Below, piece after piece: positions 25,279-34,010 of a stretch of DNA of 64,000 bases (positions within the stretch are counted from its first letter, which is position 1; the number at the start of each line of letters is the position of its first letter). Made by a program: the position numbers and the translations under genes. Source of the DNA: Raineyella sp964402325 (GTDB lineage: Bacteria; Actinomycetota; Actinomycetes; Propionibacteriales; Propionibacteriaceae); contig CAYOBI010000001.1 in assembly GCA_964402325.1 (NCBI GenBank), positions 62,001 through 126,000 of the forward strand, read 5' to 3'. The notes under the pieces are model-generated. The model did no database searches, was not told the DNA's origin, and saw only the letters and a list, made by a program, of their open reading frames with translations.

Positions 25279-25722
25279 TCAGGATCGCGCGGAGGCGGGC
25301 TCCATCAGGGAGCGGACCACGGCGACGATCGCGTCGTCGGCCGGCAGCCAGCCGACGCTGTCGAGCTCGTCGGCCGCCAGCCAGCGCAACCGGTCGTGGG
25401 CCGGCCCGGGACGGACGTCCGTACGGTCGGGGACGGCCAACCAGACCCGGATCCGCCAGCCCTCCACGATCGGCCAGGCGCCGTCGGGCAGCGGCCCATG
25501 GATCTCGGGGCCGACGCTGATCGGCAGGCCCAGTTCCTCGGCGAGTTCGCGGTGCAGCGCGGCGAGCGGCTCCTCGCCGGGCTCGACCTTGCCGCCGGGG
25601 AACTCCCACCCGCCGGCGTGCGTCGTCGCATGGCGACGGGCGGCCAGCAGCCGGGTCGGGCGGGCGAGGTCGTCCACCAGAGCAGCGCCGACGACGAGGT
25701 GCCGGTCGCGAGGGAAGCTCAT
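25279..25722 (-). CDS. Nudix hydrolase (MutT-like)
   Basis: A 147-residue protein with a full Nudix box, GGKVEPGEEPLAALHRELAEELGL (shown in two overlapping parts: GGKVEPGEEPLAALHRELA and RELAEELGL; about residues 43-65). The preceding THAGGWEFPGG and later HDRLRWLAADELDSVGWLPAD match the 8-oxo-dGTP diphosphatase (MutT) subgroup that cleanses the nucleotide pool. Substrate assignment is by similarity only. It lies between the sucraseferredoxin-like gene and the polysaccharide operon, same strand. Confidence 0.9.
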   Translation of the reverse strand: MSFPRDRHLVVGAALVDDLARPTRLLAARRHATTHAGGWEFPGGKVEPGEEPLAALHRELAEELGLPISVGPEIHGPLPDGAWPIVEGWRIRVWLAVPDRTDVRPGPAHDRLRWLAADELDSVGWLPADDAIVAVVRSLMEPASARS

Positions 25723-25768
25723 GGTCCCACTCTCTCACGGCCCCCGTCGCACCCGGCCCCGGGCCCGG

Positions 25769-26602
25769 TCAGGGACAGGCGGTGATCTTCCCGCTCAGCT
25801 GCCGGGTGCTGATCACCGTCGCCATGCCGTCGGGGCGGCCGGGGCACACGGTCGCGGCGGTGCCGCGGTACTCGATGTTGAAGACCGCCTTGCCGCCGGC
25901 CAGGAAGGTCCGGTAGATGTTGCACTCCCGATTGGCCACGCACTCCTCGTTGACGGCGAAGTCGACCTCGCCGCCCAGCGCAGCGAGCTGGTCACCGTCG
26001 TTCTTCAGCCCGATGGCGAGGCCACGGGCATGTGCCTCCCGCGCCAGGGCCTGCTGGTAGGCGACCTGGTCGTCCGCGGTGATCGGGAACCCGGTCTGCT
26101 GGGTCCAGCCGTCGGTGTTGTCGGGATCGATCGCGACGAACCCCTTGGCCTTGCAGACGTCCATCCGTGCGGTCATGATCGGCAGCAGCATGTCGATCCG
26201 GCGTACGTCGAGCCAGCGTTCGCCCGGCCAGCCGTCGAGGTCCTCCCCCAGCACCTGGTCCGGGAAGCTCCCCTTGTCCGAGCGGAAGTCCTCGAACGCG
26301 CCGGCGTTCAGGTAGCAGATCGAGGCGACGCCCCGGGCACGCAGGGCCAGGACGTCGGCCGCGTTCGTCGTTTCCCAGTCGAGGTCGTAGACGTCGACCT
26401 GGCGGGTGAAGTCGATCTTGCCGCTGTACTGGATGTGGAACGTCGCCCCGACCCGCGGCGTCCACCACGGCCCGGCGGCGCTGGTGGTCCGTACCGTCGG
26501 GACGGTCGAGGGCAGGGTGGTCGGTGACGCGTCGGTGTCGAGGCCACAGGAGACCACCGCCGGCAGGATCAGCAGTGCCACGAGCAGGGCTTTCCATCTC
26601 AC
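25769..26602 (-). CDS. GH114-family endo-alpha-1,4-polygalactosaminidase-like lipoprotein
   Basis: A 277-residue exported TIM-barrel glycoside hydrolase. The signal peptide ends in a lipobox (PAVVSC, Cys19), followed by a Ser/Thr linker to about residue 45. The catalytic domain begins WWTPRVGATFHIQYSGKID and has YDLDWETT, CYLNAGAFEDFR, FVAIDPDNTDGW and DFAVNEEC; the aspartates at 159/161 and Glu219/220 sit where GH114 catalytic residues are expected. Known relatives act on alpha-1,4-galactosamine/GalNAc polymers (fungal Ega3, bacterial polygalactosaminidases). Last gene of the polysaccharide operon; its GTG overlaps the previous stop (GTGA). Probable role is trimming or releasing the polymer outside the cell. 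Confidence 0.85.
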   Translation of the reverse strand: MRWKALLVALLILPAVVSCGLDTDASPTTLPSTVPTVRTTSAAGPWWTPRVGATFHIQYSGKIDFTRQVDVYDLDWETTNAADVLALRARGVASICYLNAGAFEDFRSDKGSFPDQVLGEDLDGWPGERWLDVRRIDMLLPIMTARMDVCKAKGFVAIDPDNTDGWTQQTGFPITADDQVAYQQALAREAHARGLAIGLKNDGDQLAALGGEVDFAVNEECVANRECNIYRTFLAGGKAVFNIEYRGTAATVCPGRPDGMATVISTRQLSGKITACP

Positions 26603-27288
26603 CGGTCCCACGGGTCCTCCTGGAGTGTTCGCCACGGATTGGGCAGCCGTCCCGCCGTGGTCCAGCACAGGCCTGCCCCGCCCGCCTCGGCCAGCGACCG
26701 GGCCCCGGACTGACGCTCCGGTGGGCAGGAGTGGATCAGGTGCCAGACGCGGGCCGGGTCGGCGTGGGCGGGAGAGGCGGGGCGGCTGCGGTACTGCGGC
26801 CACGCCTCCTCGACCACACAGGTGACGTCGGCACGGTGCAGGAGCTCGACGGGGGCGGGACAGCCGGGATTGGCCACCACCGTGCTCGCCCCGGCCCCCC
26901 GCAGCCGGTCGATCAGCCGGAGGCTCCAGCGGCCGGTCGCCCGCGGCGGGACCCGGTCCAGCATCACCGCACTGATCGCGTACCGGTCCTGCCAGGCGCC
27001 GAGGTCCGCCAGGACCGCGTCGGCACTGCGCCGGCCGTACGCGACGTCGACGTAACCGACCAGGGGTGTGGCGACCCCGGCGAGCGCTTCCCGGTAGCAG
27101 CCGTCCGTCCCGTGACCGGGGCCGTCGGACACGTTCACGACGGCGAAGGCCAGACCGGCGCGGCCTGCGCGCAACAGCTCCCAGGCGTCGGGCGCCTCGA
27201 GCGGGTGGACGTACCACGGCGCCGCCGCCCGCAGGGTCGTCGCGCCGCCGGTCGTCGCCGGCCGGGCCAGGTCGACGTAGGTGCTCAT
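26599..27288 (-). CDS. Spherulin-4 (GH135-like) family protein
   Basis: A 229-residue protein of the spherulation-specific family 4 fold: APWYVHPLEAPDAWELL opening, FAVVNVSDGPGHGTDGCY, PLVGYVDVAYGRR and an AISAVMLDRVPP barrel strand. The fungal member Sph3 (GH135) cleaves GalNAc regions of galactosaminogalactan. Here the usual acidic pair of the VxLDE-type strand is represented by Asp in MLDR, so the catalytic set may differ. No signal peptide or membrane helix is visible, suggesting a cytosolic location, unless export is by another route. GAAGGATG upstream of the ATG acts as ribosome site; four-base overlap with the GH114 gene. Confidence 0.78.
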   Translation of the reverse strand: MSTYVDLARPATTGGATTLRAAAPWYVHPLEAPDAWELLRAGRAGLAFAVVNVSDGPGHGTDGCYREALAGVATPLVGYVDVAYGRRSADAVLADLGAWQDRYAISAVMLDRVPPRATGRWSLRLIDRLRGAGASTVVANPGCPAPVELLHRADVTCVVEEAWPQYRSRPASPAHADPARVWHLIHSCPPERQSGARSLAEAGGAGLCWTTAGRLPNPWRTLQEDPWDR

Positions 27289-27305
27289 CGATCATCCTTC
27301 ACGGT

Positions 27306-28643
27306 TCACCAGGCCTGGGGACGGGACAGGCGATGCGTGACGATGATCGCCGCCAGGGCGACCATCACCGCCGTCGCCAGTAGGAAGGGCTCCGACTGCC
27401 AGGCGTCCTCCGTCGGCAGGCGGTAGGTGAGTGCCACCACGCCCATGGTGCAGGCCAGGACCGTGTACAGCATCGCCCCGAAGGCCGACCCGGTGCGCAG
27501 CAGGGCGTTGATGGTGGCGACGATCGCGGCGGTACCGACCGCGGCGGTGAGGACCAACGGCTCGTCGAGGTAGATCCGGTACGGGTCGGTCATCACCACC
27601 AGCGCGATCCCGAGGGCGACGACACACAGCGTGGCGAGCAGCGGAGGACCGGCGGAGGCGGCCAGGCTGCGTCCGAAGACCCAGGTGGTGAACCGTCCGC
27701 CGACCCAGCCACCCTCCATCCGGGCGAGTGCGAACAGTGGATCGGCCAGCACGCCCGCCGCCAGGCCGGCCAGGGCGACGGCGGCGAAGGCGCCGGGCCC
27801 GACCCGCAGGAAGACGGCCAGCAGCAGGGTGAGGTGGGCGGCCGTCTGGATCGCCGCCATCGACACGGCGCCGACGGTGCCCCGGACGATCCCGGAGCGG
27901 GCCTCCCGCATCGCCGCGCCGGCCACCGAGCCGGCGACGACCGAGGCGAGGGTGGTGGCCGCGGCGGCCACCACCAACGCCTGCCAGGGCTTGCCGTAGA
28001 CCCAGGCGAGCGCGGACAGTCCGCCGGCGAGGCCGGTCCAGATGACCAGCGTTGGCCCGGGTCGAAGGGTGACCAGCAACGGGGCGCTGGAGGCCCAGAG
28101 CACCCAGATCAGCACCGTCGGCTGCCCGACGGCGATCCACGTCCCGATCCCGACCAGCACCATCAGGCCTGCGACCAGCATGGCGCCGCGGACGGCCTCG
28201 CCGCGCGACCCGCGGCCCAGACCGTGCCACAGCGAGGCGCTGACCACCTGGGCGGTCATCCAGCCGATCGCCGCGACGGCGAAGACCACCACCTCGGTGG
28301 AGCGACGCGGCATCGTCGAGGCACAGATCACCACGCCGGCGAGCATCACCACGGCACGGCCGAGGGCGGCGACCAGCAGGTGCCGGCTCGACGCGGCCCG
28401 GGACCGCCGGTTGCGGGCGCCGGAGCGCTCCCGCTCGGCGATCAGTTCCCGGGCCCATTCGCTGGCCGACCCGTGACCTGCCGCGCGGGCGGCGCTGTCG
28501 GAGAAGCCGGACGCCTCGAGGCGGGCGGTCACGTCCCACAGATCCACCCCGACCCGGGCCGCGTCCTCCGGGTCGGGCCGACGCCCGGTCCCCGGACCGC
28601 CTCCCGCGCCGTCGGGCAGCGCTGCCGCCGCATTGGTCGTCAT
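27306..28643 (-). CDS. Polytopic membrane protein of the polysaccharide operon (PelG position)
   Basis: A 445-residue integral membrane protein with about 11-12 predicted helices between residues 88 and 440 and an 85-residue cytosolic N-terminus holding an LWDVTARLEASGFSDSAAR segment and a basic helix. In Pel operons the gene beside the glycosyltransferase PelF is the PelG transporter (about 455 residues, 12 helices); size, topology and position match, but I recognise no sequence motif that proves homology. It may export the polymer or help synthesis. The ATG at 28643 overlaps the pelF stop by one base (TGATG); TTG at 28646 is the alternative start. Confidence 0.75.
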   Translation of the reverse strand: MTTNAAAALPDGAGGGPGTGRRPDPEDAARVGVDLWDVTARLEASGFSDSAARAAGHGSASEWARELIAERERSGARNRRSRAASSRHLLVAALGRAVVMLAGVVICASTMPRRSTEVVVFAVAAIGWMTAQVVSASLWHGLGRGSRGEAVRGAMLVAGLMVLVGIGTWIAVGQPTVLIWVLWASSAPLLVTLRPGPTLVIWTGLAGGLSALAWVYGKPWQALVVAAAATTLASVVAGSVAGAAMREARSGIVRGTVGAVSMAAIQTAAHLTLLLAVFLRVGPGAFAAVALAGLAAGVLADPLFALARMEGGWVGGRFTTWVFGRSLAASAGPPLLATLCVVALGIALVVMTDPYRIYLDEPLVLTAAVGTAAIVATINALLRTGSAFGAMLYTVLACTMGVVALTYRLPTEDAWQSEPFLLATAVMVALAAIIVTHRLSRPQAW

Positions 28644-30220
28644 CAACCCCTCCTGTCGACCGGCAGCGCGTCCTGCCCGGTGGCGGGCAGGACCGGCTTG
28701 CTGCGGACCAGCGGCACCGGCCGGCGCACCGGCGTGCCGGACAACCCGAACGCGCGGCGCGGATGGCCCTCCGGAGCGGCGATGGCCGGGACCGACCCCG
28801 CCGCCTCCCGGACGGTCACGTACTCCTGCCGGTACCGCTGGGTGAACAGCTCCAGGTTGAACATCGCCAGGGCCCGCATGCGGGCCTGCCGACCCATCTC
28901 CCGGCGCCGCTCGTCGTCGGTGAGCAGGTCGGCCAGCGCCCCTCCCAGCGCCTCCGGGTCCCGCGGCGGGACCAGGCTGCCACAGGAACCGTCCTCGCCG
29001 ACCACCTCGCCGACGCCGCCGACATCGGTGTTGACCGTGGCGCGGCCCGCCATCATCGCCTCGATCACCGTGTACGGCAGGCCCTCCGAGATGCTCGACA
29101 GGGCCACCACGTGGCCGGCCTCGAGGGCGGGCACGGCGGAACTCACGGCGCCCTCGAAGGTGACGACACCGGTCAGGCCGAGGTCGGCCACCTGCCGGGT
29201 GAGCTCGTCGTGGTAGTCCTCGTTGCCCTCCGGCGTCGGGCCGAAGAGCCGGAGGCGGACGTCCGGGACCCGGCGCCGGACGATGTCGACGGCGGAGATC
29301 AGCGTGGTCAGGTCCTTCAACGGGTCGATCCGGCCGACGAACGAGACGGTCGGCACGGCGGGCTCGGTCTCGAGCGGACGGAAGAGGTCGGTCTCGACCC
29401 CGTTGTGGATGGTCCGGATCTTGGCCGGGTCGGCACCCAGCAGCGTCTCCCAGCGCATGTTGAAGTCGCTCACCGGGGTGATCCGGATCGCCTCTCGGTA
29501 GGTCAACTGGCTCAGCACCCGGAGGAACGCGCCGACGGCCCGGCGGGCCGGCCAGCTGAGATCGGTGCGGGCCAGTGCCAGGTAGCGCTCACGCAGGTAG
29601 ATGCCGTGCTCGGTCAGCAGGATCGGGGTGCCGGCCGACCACCAGCGCCCTAGCGCCAACAGGGCGCTCGGCCCGTTGGCCCCCACATGGCTCACGTCGA
29701 ACTCCGGGAACCTGGCATCCGCGAGGGCCAGCACCCGGTCCACGTGTGCAGTGGCCCGGACCGCGTCGGCGAGGGTCAGCGGCGGCAGCGTCGGGCGGAC
29801 CCGGCGCTGCGCCCGCCATGCGGCCAGCAGCGCCCGGATCGACCCCTCGGCGGCGAGCAGCCGGGAGAGCCGGGGGCCGTGCCAGGCGGTCAGTTCCCGG
29901 GCCGCGTGGCCGAACCGTTCGACGTCCGAGTCCCGGTCCTCAGCCGCCGGCAGCGCGGCCGACCAGATCTCGGACAGCAGTCCCTCGAGGGTCCGACGGC
30001 GCCGCGACACCAGGGCAGGCCGGGTCCGGCCCCACATCGGCACCAGGGTGATGTCGGTGACGTTGGCCGGCGTGGGCACCACGACCTTCTCGTCCGAGCC
30101 GATGATGGTCACCGGGACGAAGGTGTGTTCTGGCATGCCGCCGATGAGCAGCTCGCACCACCGGGTGACGCCGCCCGTGGTGACCGGGTAGGTGCCCTCG
30201 GTGAAGAGGCCGATGCGCAT
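28643..30220 (-). CDS. pelF: PelF-type GT4 glycosyltransferase
   Basis: A 525-residue GT-B glycosyltransferase. PelF signatures are GLFTEGTYPVTTGGVTRWCELL at the N-terminus (given as TEGTYPVTTGGVTRW), an LLTEHGIYLRERY segment (about residues 230-243), ITPVSDFNMRWE, KIRTIHNGVETDLF, VGRIDPLKDLTTLI, GPTPEGNEDYHDE and the donor-binding SSISEGLPYTVIEAMMAG. PelF uses UDP-GalNAc/GlcNAc-type donors for Pel polysaccharide. A 45-residue basic/proline tail is added at the C-terminus. It starts four bases after the upstream stop, and its own stop is coupled to the membrane protein. Confidence 0.9.
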   Translation of the reverse strand: MRIGLFTEGTYPVTTGGVTRWCELLIGGMPEHTFVPVTIIGSDEKVVVPTPANVTDITLVPMWGRTRPALVSRRRRTLEGLLSEIWSAALPAAEDRDSDVERFGHAARELTAWHGPRLSRLLAAEGSIRALLAAWRAQRRVRPTLPPLTLADAVRATAHVDRVLALADARFPEFDVSHVGANGPSALLALGRWWSAGTPILLTEHGIYLRERYLALARTDLSWPARRAVGAFLRVLSQLTYREAIRITPVSDFNMRWETLLGADPAKIRTIHNGVETDLFRPLETEPAVPTVSFVGRIDPLKDLTTLISAVDIVRRRVPDVRLRLFGPTPEGNEDYHDELTRQVADLGLTGVVTFEGAVSSAVPALEAGHVVALSSISEGLPYTVIEAMMAGRATVNTDVGGVGEVVGEDGSCGSLVPPRDPEALGGALADLLTDDERRREMGRQARMRALAMFNLELFTQRYRQEYVTVREAAGSVPAIAAPEGHPRRAFGLSGTPVRRPVPLVRSKPVLPATGQDALPVDRRG

Positions 30221-30224
30221 CAGG

Positions 30225-32405
30225 TCACCCCGCCTTCGACCAGTTCGTGGCGGTGGGGAACCCCTGCGCCGCGTCGGTCTGGAAGTCTGCCGACGCTCCG
30301 GGGGCAAGGTCCACCCAGTCGGAGCGCTGGTCGGCGTACGCCTCGCCGAACGGGCCGGTGACGGTCTCCCGGGAGACCAGCTCCGCCCCGTCCGGGAGGG
30401 TGACCGGGACGCGGACGGCGATGTCGCCGTCGTTGGTCAGCCGGACCCGCCGGCCGGACACCGTCGCACTCACCTGTCCCTGGTCGTTCGTCCAGTTCTG
30501 GCGGTCGAGGAAGGCCTGCCCAGCCTGGGACATGGACGGGTTGAGGAGCCTGACCGAGTCCGCGTACGTCTCGGCCCGGCGGCGCAGCGCCTCCTCGAGG
30601 ATCGGGTAGAGCAGCCGCTGGGAGGTCAGGTTGCTCTGGTGCACGAAGTGCGGCCGGGGGTCGTCACTGGTCATGTGCTGGTAGATCTTGTCGGCCTCCA
30701 TCGGCAGGATCGTCTCGTCGAAGCCGCGGTCCAGGTCCAGCGGTGCCACGCAGGGCTCCCCGTTCGTCTGGCACTGGCCGCTGCCGCCGTCGGCCGCGGA
30801 GGTGTTCTTCCAGTTGTAGAGCGAGACGACCTGGCGCTTGGTTGGCGTGTCGTAGTCGAGGTCGATCGGGCTGCGGGGCACCGTGGTGGCCGAGCCGATC
30901 TGCCGCGAGGTGGTCTCGTCGGACGCGTCGGCGGCGACCCAGGAGATCCCGGCCCGGGTCAGGGCATCGGCCAGCGTCGGGTTGTCCTCCGGCTGCTGGG
31001 GCGGCTTGCGCAGCCCGGAGTGCTCACCGGTGACCAGCTCCGCCGTCGAGTAGTTCTGCAGCTTCATCTTCGCCATGAAGCGCTGATTGGCGACGATCTC
31101 CCGGGACAGGGTGTCCTTGGGGACCCAGTCGATCCGGCCGTCGGTCTCGACGCACTTCCAGTCGTCGGGCATCAGGATCTGCTTGCAGCCGAGGAAGGTG
31201 TGGCTGAAGGTGTGGTTGATCCAGCGCAGGTTCGCGGTGAGTGCGACCAGCCGGTCCGCCAGCGGGTCCGTGCCGTCGTGGGTCTGGGCGTACTGGGCGG
31301 CCCCGGCGCCGTTCAGCACCAGGTCGACGACGATCCCGTGCTGCTGTTGCCAGGCCACCAGGGCGTCGACGTCGTCGGGCACCATCCGCACGGTGGCGGC
31401 GGGTCCGCCGGTGGAGATCTCAGCCGGACAATTCCGGCCGATCTCGCATTTTCCTTCCACGCTCCATTGTGTGTCCGGCAGCAGCACGTCGTCCGCGTGG
31501 ACGGAGAACCAGCTGCGGAAATGAGACAAGGAAACGTCGCGGGTCACCCACCGCAGCACGCCGTGGCTCAGCACCCGTTGGTCCTCGTCGCCGGAATTGC
31601 CGTTGAAGGAGAACATCATCCGCTCACGTCCGTCGCGGACCTCGGTCCGGATCAGGGTGCCGGTCAGCTTCGTGCCGGGGATCGTGGTGGTGAGCAGCGG
31701 GGTGGTCCGGACACCCTTGACCGCGACGGGATTGCGGATCAGGGCCGCCTCCGTGTCGTCGCTGCCCGGGTCGATCCGGACGGTTCCGCGCAGGTACGAG
31801 AAGGGGCCCCCGGTGGCCTCGCCGGTGAGGGTGGCCGTGGCACCGTCGATCGGGCCGCGGTAGACGTTGGCCACCGAGATCTCCTTCGAGATGTCGTCGG
31901 TGGCGCCGGTCTCCACCAGGCGTACGGCGAACGCCGACTGGTAGTCGCGGAGCAGTTGCTGCTCGCCGGCCTTCAGCAGCGTGGAACTCGCCTGTGGGGC
32001 GATGATCGCGGAGAACTGCCCGTGGGCTCCGGACGCGTCCTGTCGGGCCAGCAACGACGCCGTGACGGCGGCGCGGTCACCGCCCGTGAGGTCGATCCGG
32101 GTGACCGGGATCCCCTCGAGCCGGAGCTCGGATCGCAGGGCCTGGGCCCAGGACGTGTCGTCGTCGAGCAGTAGCACCTTGAGGGCGACGTCCGAGCCGC
32201 CCGCGGGCTCCGCGGGTCGCTCCGGTGCCAGGGCCAGCTGGGCGGGCCCGGCCGACGCCGCCGGGTCGCCGGCGCTGCCCCTCGAGCAGCCCCCGGCCAC
32301 CAGCACCAGGGCCAGCACGACGACACTCCATCGGCCGCCCCGACGTCGCCGTGGCGACATTGTCGGTGGCGGTTGCCGGAATCCGGACAGCCGAATTGCA
32401 CTCAT
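30225..32405 (-). CDS. PelA/Agd3-type polysaccharide deacetylase (CE18-like) lipoprotein
   Basis: A 726-residue exported protein. A basic N-region and hydrophobic helix end in VAGGC (Cys40, probable lipidation). Residues about 73-160 look Rossmann-like (a KVLLLDDDTSWAQALRSEL stretch), about 175-290 are beta-rich and may bind carbohydrate, and the deacetylase core has VHADD (His303, Asp305/306) and NHTFSH (His398, His402), the metal-binding Asp-His-His pattern of PelA and fungal Agd3. The C-terminal 80 residues form a beta domain. Unlike PelA it has no glycoside hydrolase domain; that function is in the separate GH114/Spherulin genes downstream. ATG at 32405 is chosen for its AAGGGGG site; ATG at 32360 is possible. 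First gene of the operon. Confidence 0.82.
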   Translation of the reverse strand: MSAIRLSGFRQPPPTMSPRRRRGGRWSVVVLALVLVAGGCSRGSAGDPAASAGPAQLALAPERPAEPAGGSDVALKVLLLDDDTSWAQALRSELRLEGIPVTRIDLTGGDRAAVTASLLARQDASGAHGQFSAIIAPQASSTLLKAGEQQLLRDYQSAFAVRLVETGATDDISKEISVANVYRGPIDGATATLTGEATGGPFSYLRGTVRIDPGSDDTEAALIRNPVAVKGVRTTPLLTTTIPGTKLTGTLIRTEVRDGRERMMFSFNGNSGDEDQRVLSHGVLRWVTRDVSLSHFRSWFSVHADDVLLPDTQWSVEGKCEIGRNCPAEISTGGPAATVRMVPDDVDALVAWQQQHGIVVDLVLNGAGAAQYAQTHDGTDPLADRLVALTANLRWINHTFSHTFLGCKQILMPDDWKCVETDGRIDWVPKDTLSREIVANQRFMAKMKLQNYSTAELVTGEHSGLRKPPQQPEDNPTLADALTRAGISWVAADASDETTSRQIGSATTVPRSPIDLDYDTPTKRQVVSLYNWKNTSAADGGSGQCQTNGEPCVAPLDLDRGFDETILPMEADKIYQHMTSDDPRPHFVHQSNLTSQRLLYPILEEALRRRAETYADSVRLLNPSMSQAGQAFLDRQNWTNDQGQVSATVSGRRVRLTNDGDIAVRVPVTLPDGAELVSRETVTGPFGEAYADQRSDWVDLAPGASADFQTDAAQGFPTATNWSKAG

Positions 32406-32426
32406 TGTTCCATCCCCCTTGGTGAT

Positions 32427-32455
32427 AGAACATCGGCAATGTTACGGCGTGTCAA
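32427..32455 (-). promoter_or_regulatory. Promoter of the Pel/GAG-like operon
   Basis: A perfect TTGACA -35 (32450-32455) and a TGTTCT -10 (32427-32432) with a 17-base spacer lie on the minus strand, giving a short leader that contains the AAGGGGG ribosome site. A perfect -35 hexamer is notable at this GC content. The region around it is the most AT-rich part of the cluster. Confidence 0.6.
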
Positions 32456-32510
32456 GACTTGATTTCGGGGCCCGATTCGTTCTCGCCTGTCCCCGAGCCG
32501 GGAACAGAAA

Positions 32511-32543
32511 TCCCCGGACACCGTAGTAGTCGGTGTCCGGGGA
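32511..32543 (-). terminator. Terminator downstream of lpd
   Basis: Twelve-bp stem (TCCCCGGACACC and its complement) with a nine-base loop, about 48 bases past the lpd stop codon and upstream of the polysaccharide operon promoter. Confidence 0.75.
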
Positions 32544-32590
32544 CCGTTGACACGGGCGCGGCGGCCCCTTCCGGGCCCCGCCGGCCCGGC

Positions 32591-33997
32591 TCAGAGGTTG
32601 ATCATGTGGCCGCCGATGCCCTCGGCCGCCTCCTTGATCGCCTCCGACAGCGTCGGGTGGGCGTGGACCGTACGGCCGATCTCCTCGGCGGTCAGGTCCC
32701 AGGTCTGGGCCAACACGAGCTCGGGCAGCAGCTCGGTGACCTCCGGGCCGATCATGTGGGCGCCGAGGATCTCGCCGTACGTGGCGTCGGCGACGATCTT
32801 GACGAAGCCGACCCCTTCGTTGAGGCCGTTGGCCTTGGCGTTCGCGGAGAAGGGGAACTTGGCCACCTTCACGTCGTAGCCGAGCTCCTTGGCCTTCTCC
32901 TCGGTGTAGCCGAAGGCGGCGATCTGCGGCTGGCAGTACGTGGCGTGCGGGATCATGTCGTAGTTGATCGGCATGGTCTCGGCACCGGCGATCGTCTCGG
33001 CGGCCACCACGCCCATCGCCTCGGCGGTGTGGGCGAGCATCAGCTTGGCGGTGACGTCACCGATGGCGTAGACGCCGGGGACGTTGGTGCGCATGTAGTC
33101 GTCGATCTCGATGGCGCCGCGCTGGGTGAGCGCCACCCCGGTGTTCTCCAGGCCGTAGCCCTGGGTGCGCGGGGCGAAGCCGAAGGCGGACAGCATCTTG
33201 TCGGCCTCGAGGACCTGCTGCTCTCCGCCGGCGGCCGGCTCGACGGTGATCCGGACGCCGGTGCCGGTGTCCTCGACGTTCTTGACCGCGGTGCCGGTGA
33301 GGACCTTGATGCCCAGCTTCTTGTACGCCTTGAGCAGCTCCTTGCCGAGCTCGGCGTCCTCGACCGGGATCATCCGGTCCAGATACTCGACAATGGTGAC
33401 GTCGACCCCGTACGAGTTGAGGACGTAGGCGAACTCGGTGCCGATGGCGCCGGCGCCGCCGATGATGATCTTCTGCGGCAGGGTGTCGGAGAGGATCAGC
33501 TCCTCGTACGTCAGGACGTTGGCCGAGCGCTGCATGCCCGGCAGCATCCGGGTGACCGAACCGGCCGCGATGATCACGTTCTCGGCGGTGACGGTCTCGA
33601 CGGTGCCGTCGTCCTTCGTCACCTCGATCGTCTTCGCGTCCTTGAAGGTGCCCCAGCCGTTGAGCTCCTGGATCTTGTTCTTCTTCATCAGGAAGTGGAC
33701 GCCGCCGACCGACCGCTCCGACACCTTGCGCGACCGGGTGTAGGCCTTGGCGTAGTCCAGCCGCACCTCGCCGTCGATGCTGAACCCGAAGGTGTCACGC
33801 TCGTGGGTGAAGAGGTGGGCGAGCTCGGCATTGCGCAGCAGGGACTTGGTGGGGATGCAGCCCACGTTGAGGCAGACACCGCCCCACCACTGCTTCTCGA
33901 CAACGGCGGTCTTCAGGCCCAGCTGGGCGGCGCGGATCGCCGCTACGTACCCTCCGGGCCCGGCGCCCAGGACAACGACGTCAAAGTGTGCGGTCAT
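32591..33997 (-). CDS. lpdA: Dihydrolipoyl dehydrogenase
   Basis: A 468-residue flavoprotein that reoxidises dihydrolipoamide with NAD+ in 2-oxoacid dehydrogenase complexes. It has the N-terminal FAD site VVLGAGPGGYVAA, the redox disulfide GGVCLNVGCIPTKS (Cys42, Cys47), a second dinucleotide site (IIGGAGAIGTEFA) and the C-terminal catalytic HAHPTLSEA. No lipoyl domain is fused. A TAAGGT box ends seven bases before the ATG. No other subunit gene of such complexes is adjacent. Confidence 0.96.
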   Translation of the reverse strand: MTAHFDVVVLGAGPGGYVAAIRAAQLGLKTAVVEKQWWGGVCLNVGCIPTKSLLRNAELAHLFTHERDTFGFSIDGEVRLDYAKAYTRSRKVSERSVGGVHFLMKKNKIQELNGWGTFKDAKTIEVTKDDGTVETVTAENVIIAAGSVTRMLPGMQRSANVLTYEELILSDTLPQKIIIGGAGAIGTEFAYVLNSYGVDVTIVEYLDRMIPVEDAELGKELLKAYKKLGIKVLTGTAVKNVEDTGTGVRITVEPAAGGEQQVLEADKMLSAFGFAPRTQGYGLENTGVALTQRGAIEIDDYMRTNVPGVYAIGDVTAKLMLAHTAEAMGVVAAETIAGAETMPINYDMIPHATYCQPQIAAFGYTEEKAKELGYDVKVAKFPFSANAKANGLNEGVGFVKIVADATYGEILGAHMIGPEVTELLPELVLAQTWDLTAEEIGRTVHAHPTLSEAIKEAAEGIGGHMINL

Positions 33998-34004
33998 GGC
34001 GCCA

Positions 34005-34010
34005 ACCTTA
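34005..34010 (-). promoter_or_regulatory. TAAGGT -10 box for lpd
   Basis: TAAGGT, then seven bases, then the ATG at 33997 on the minus strand; leaderless-type arrangement. Confidence 0.45.
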
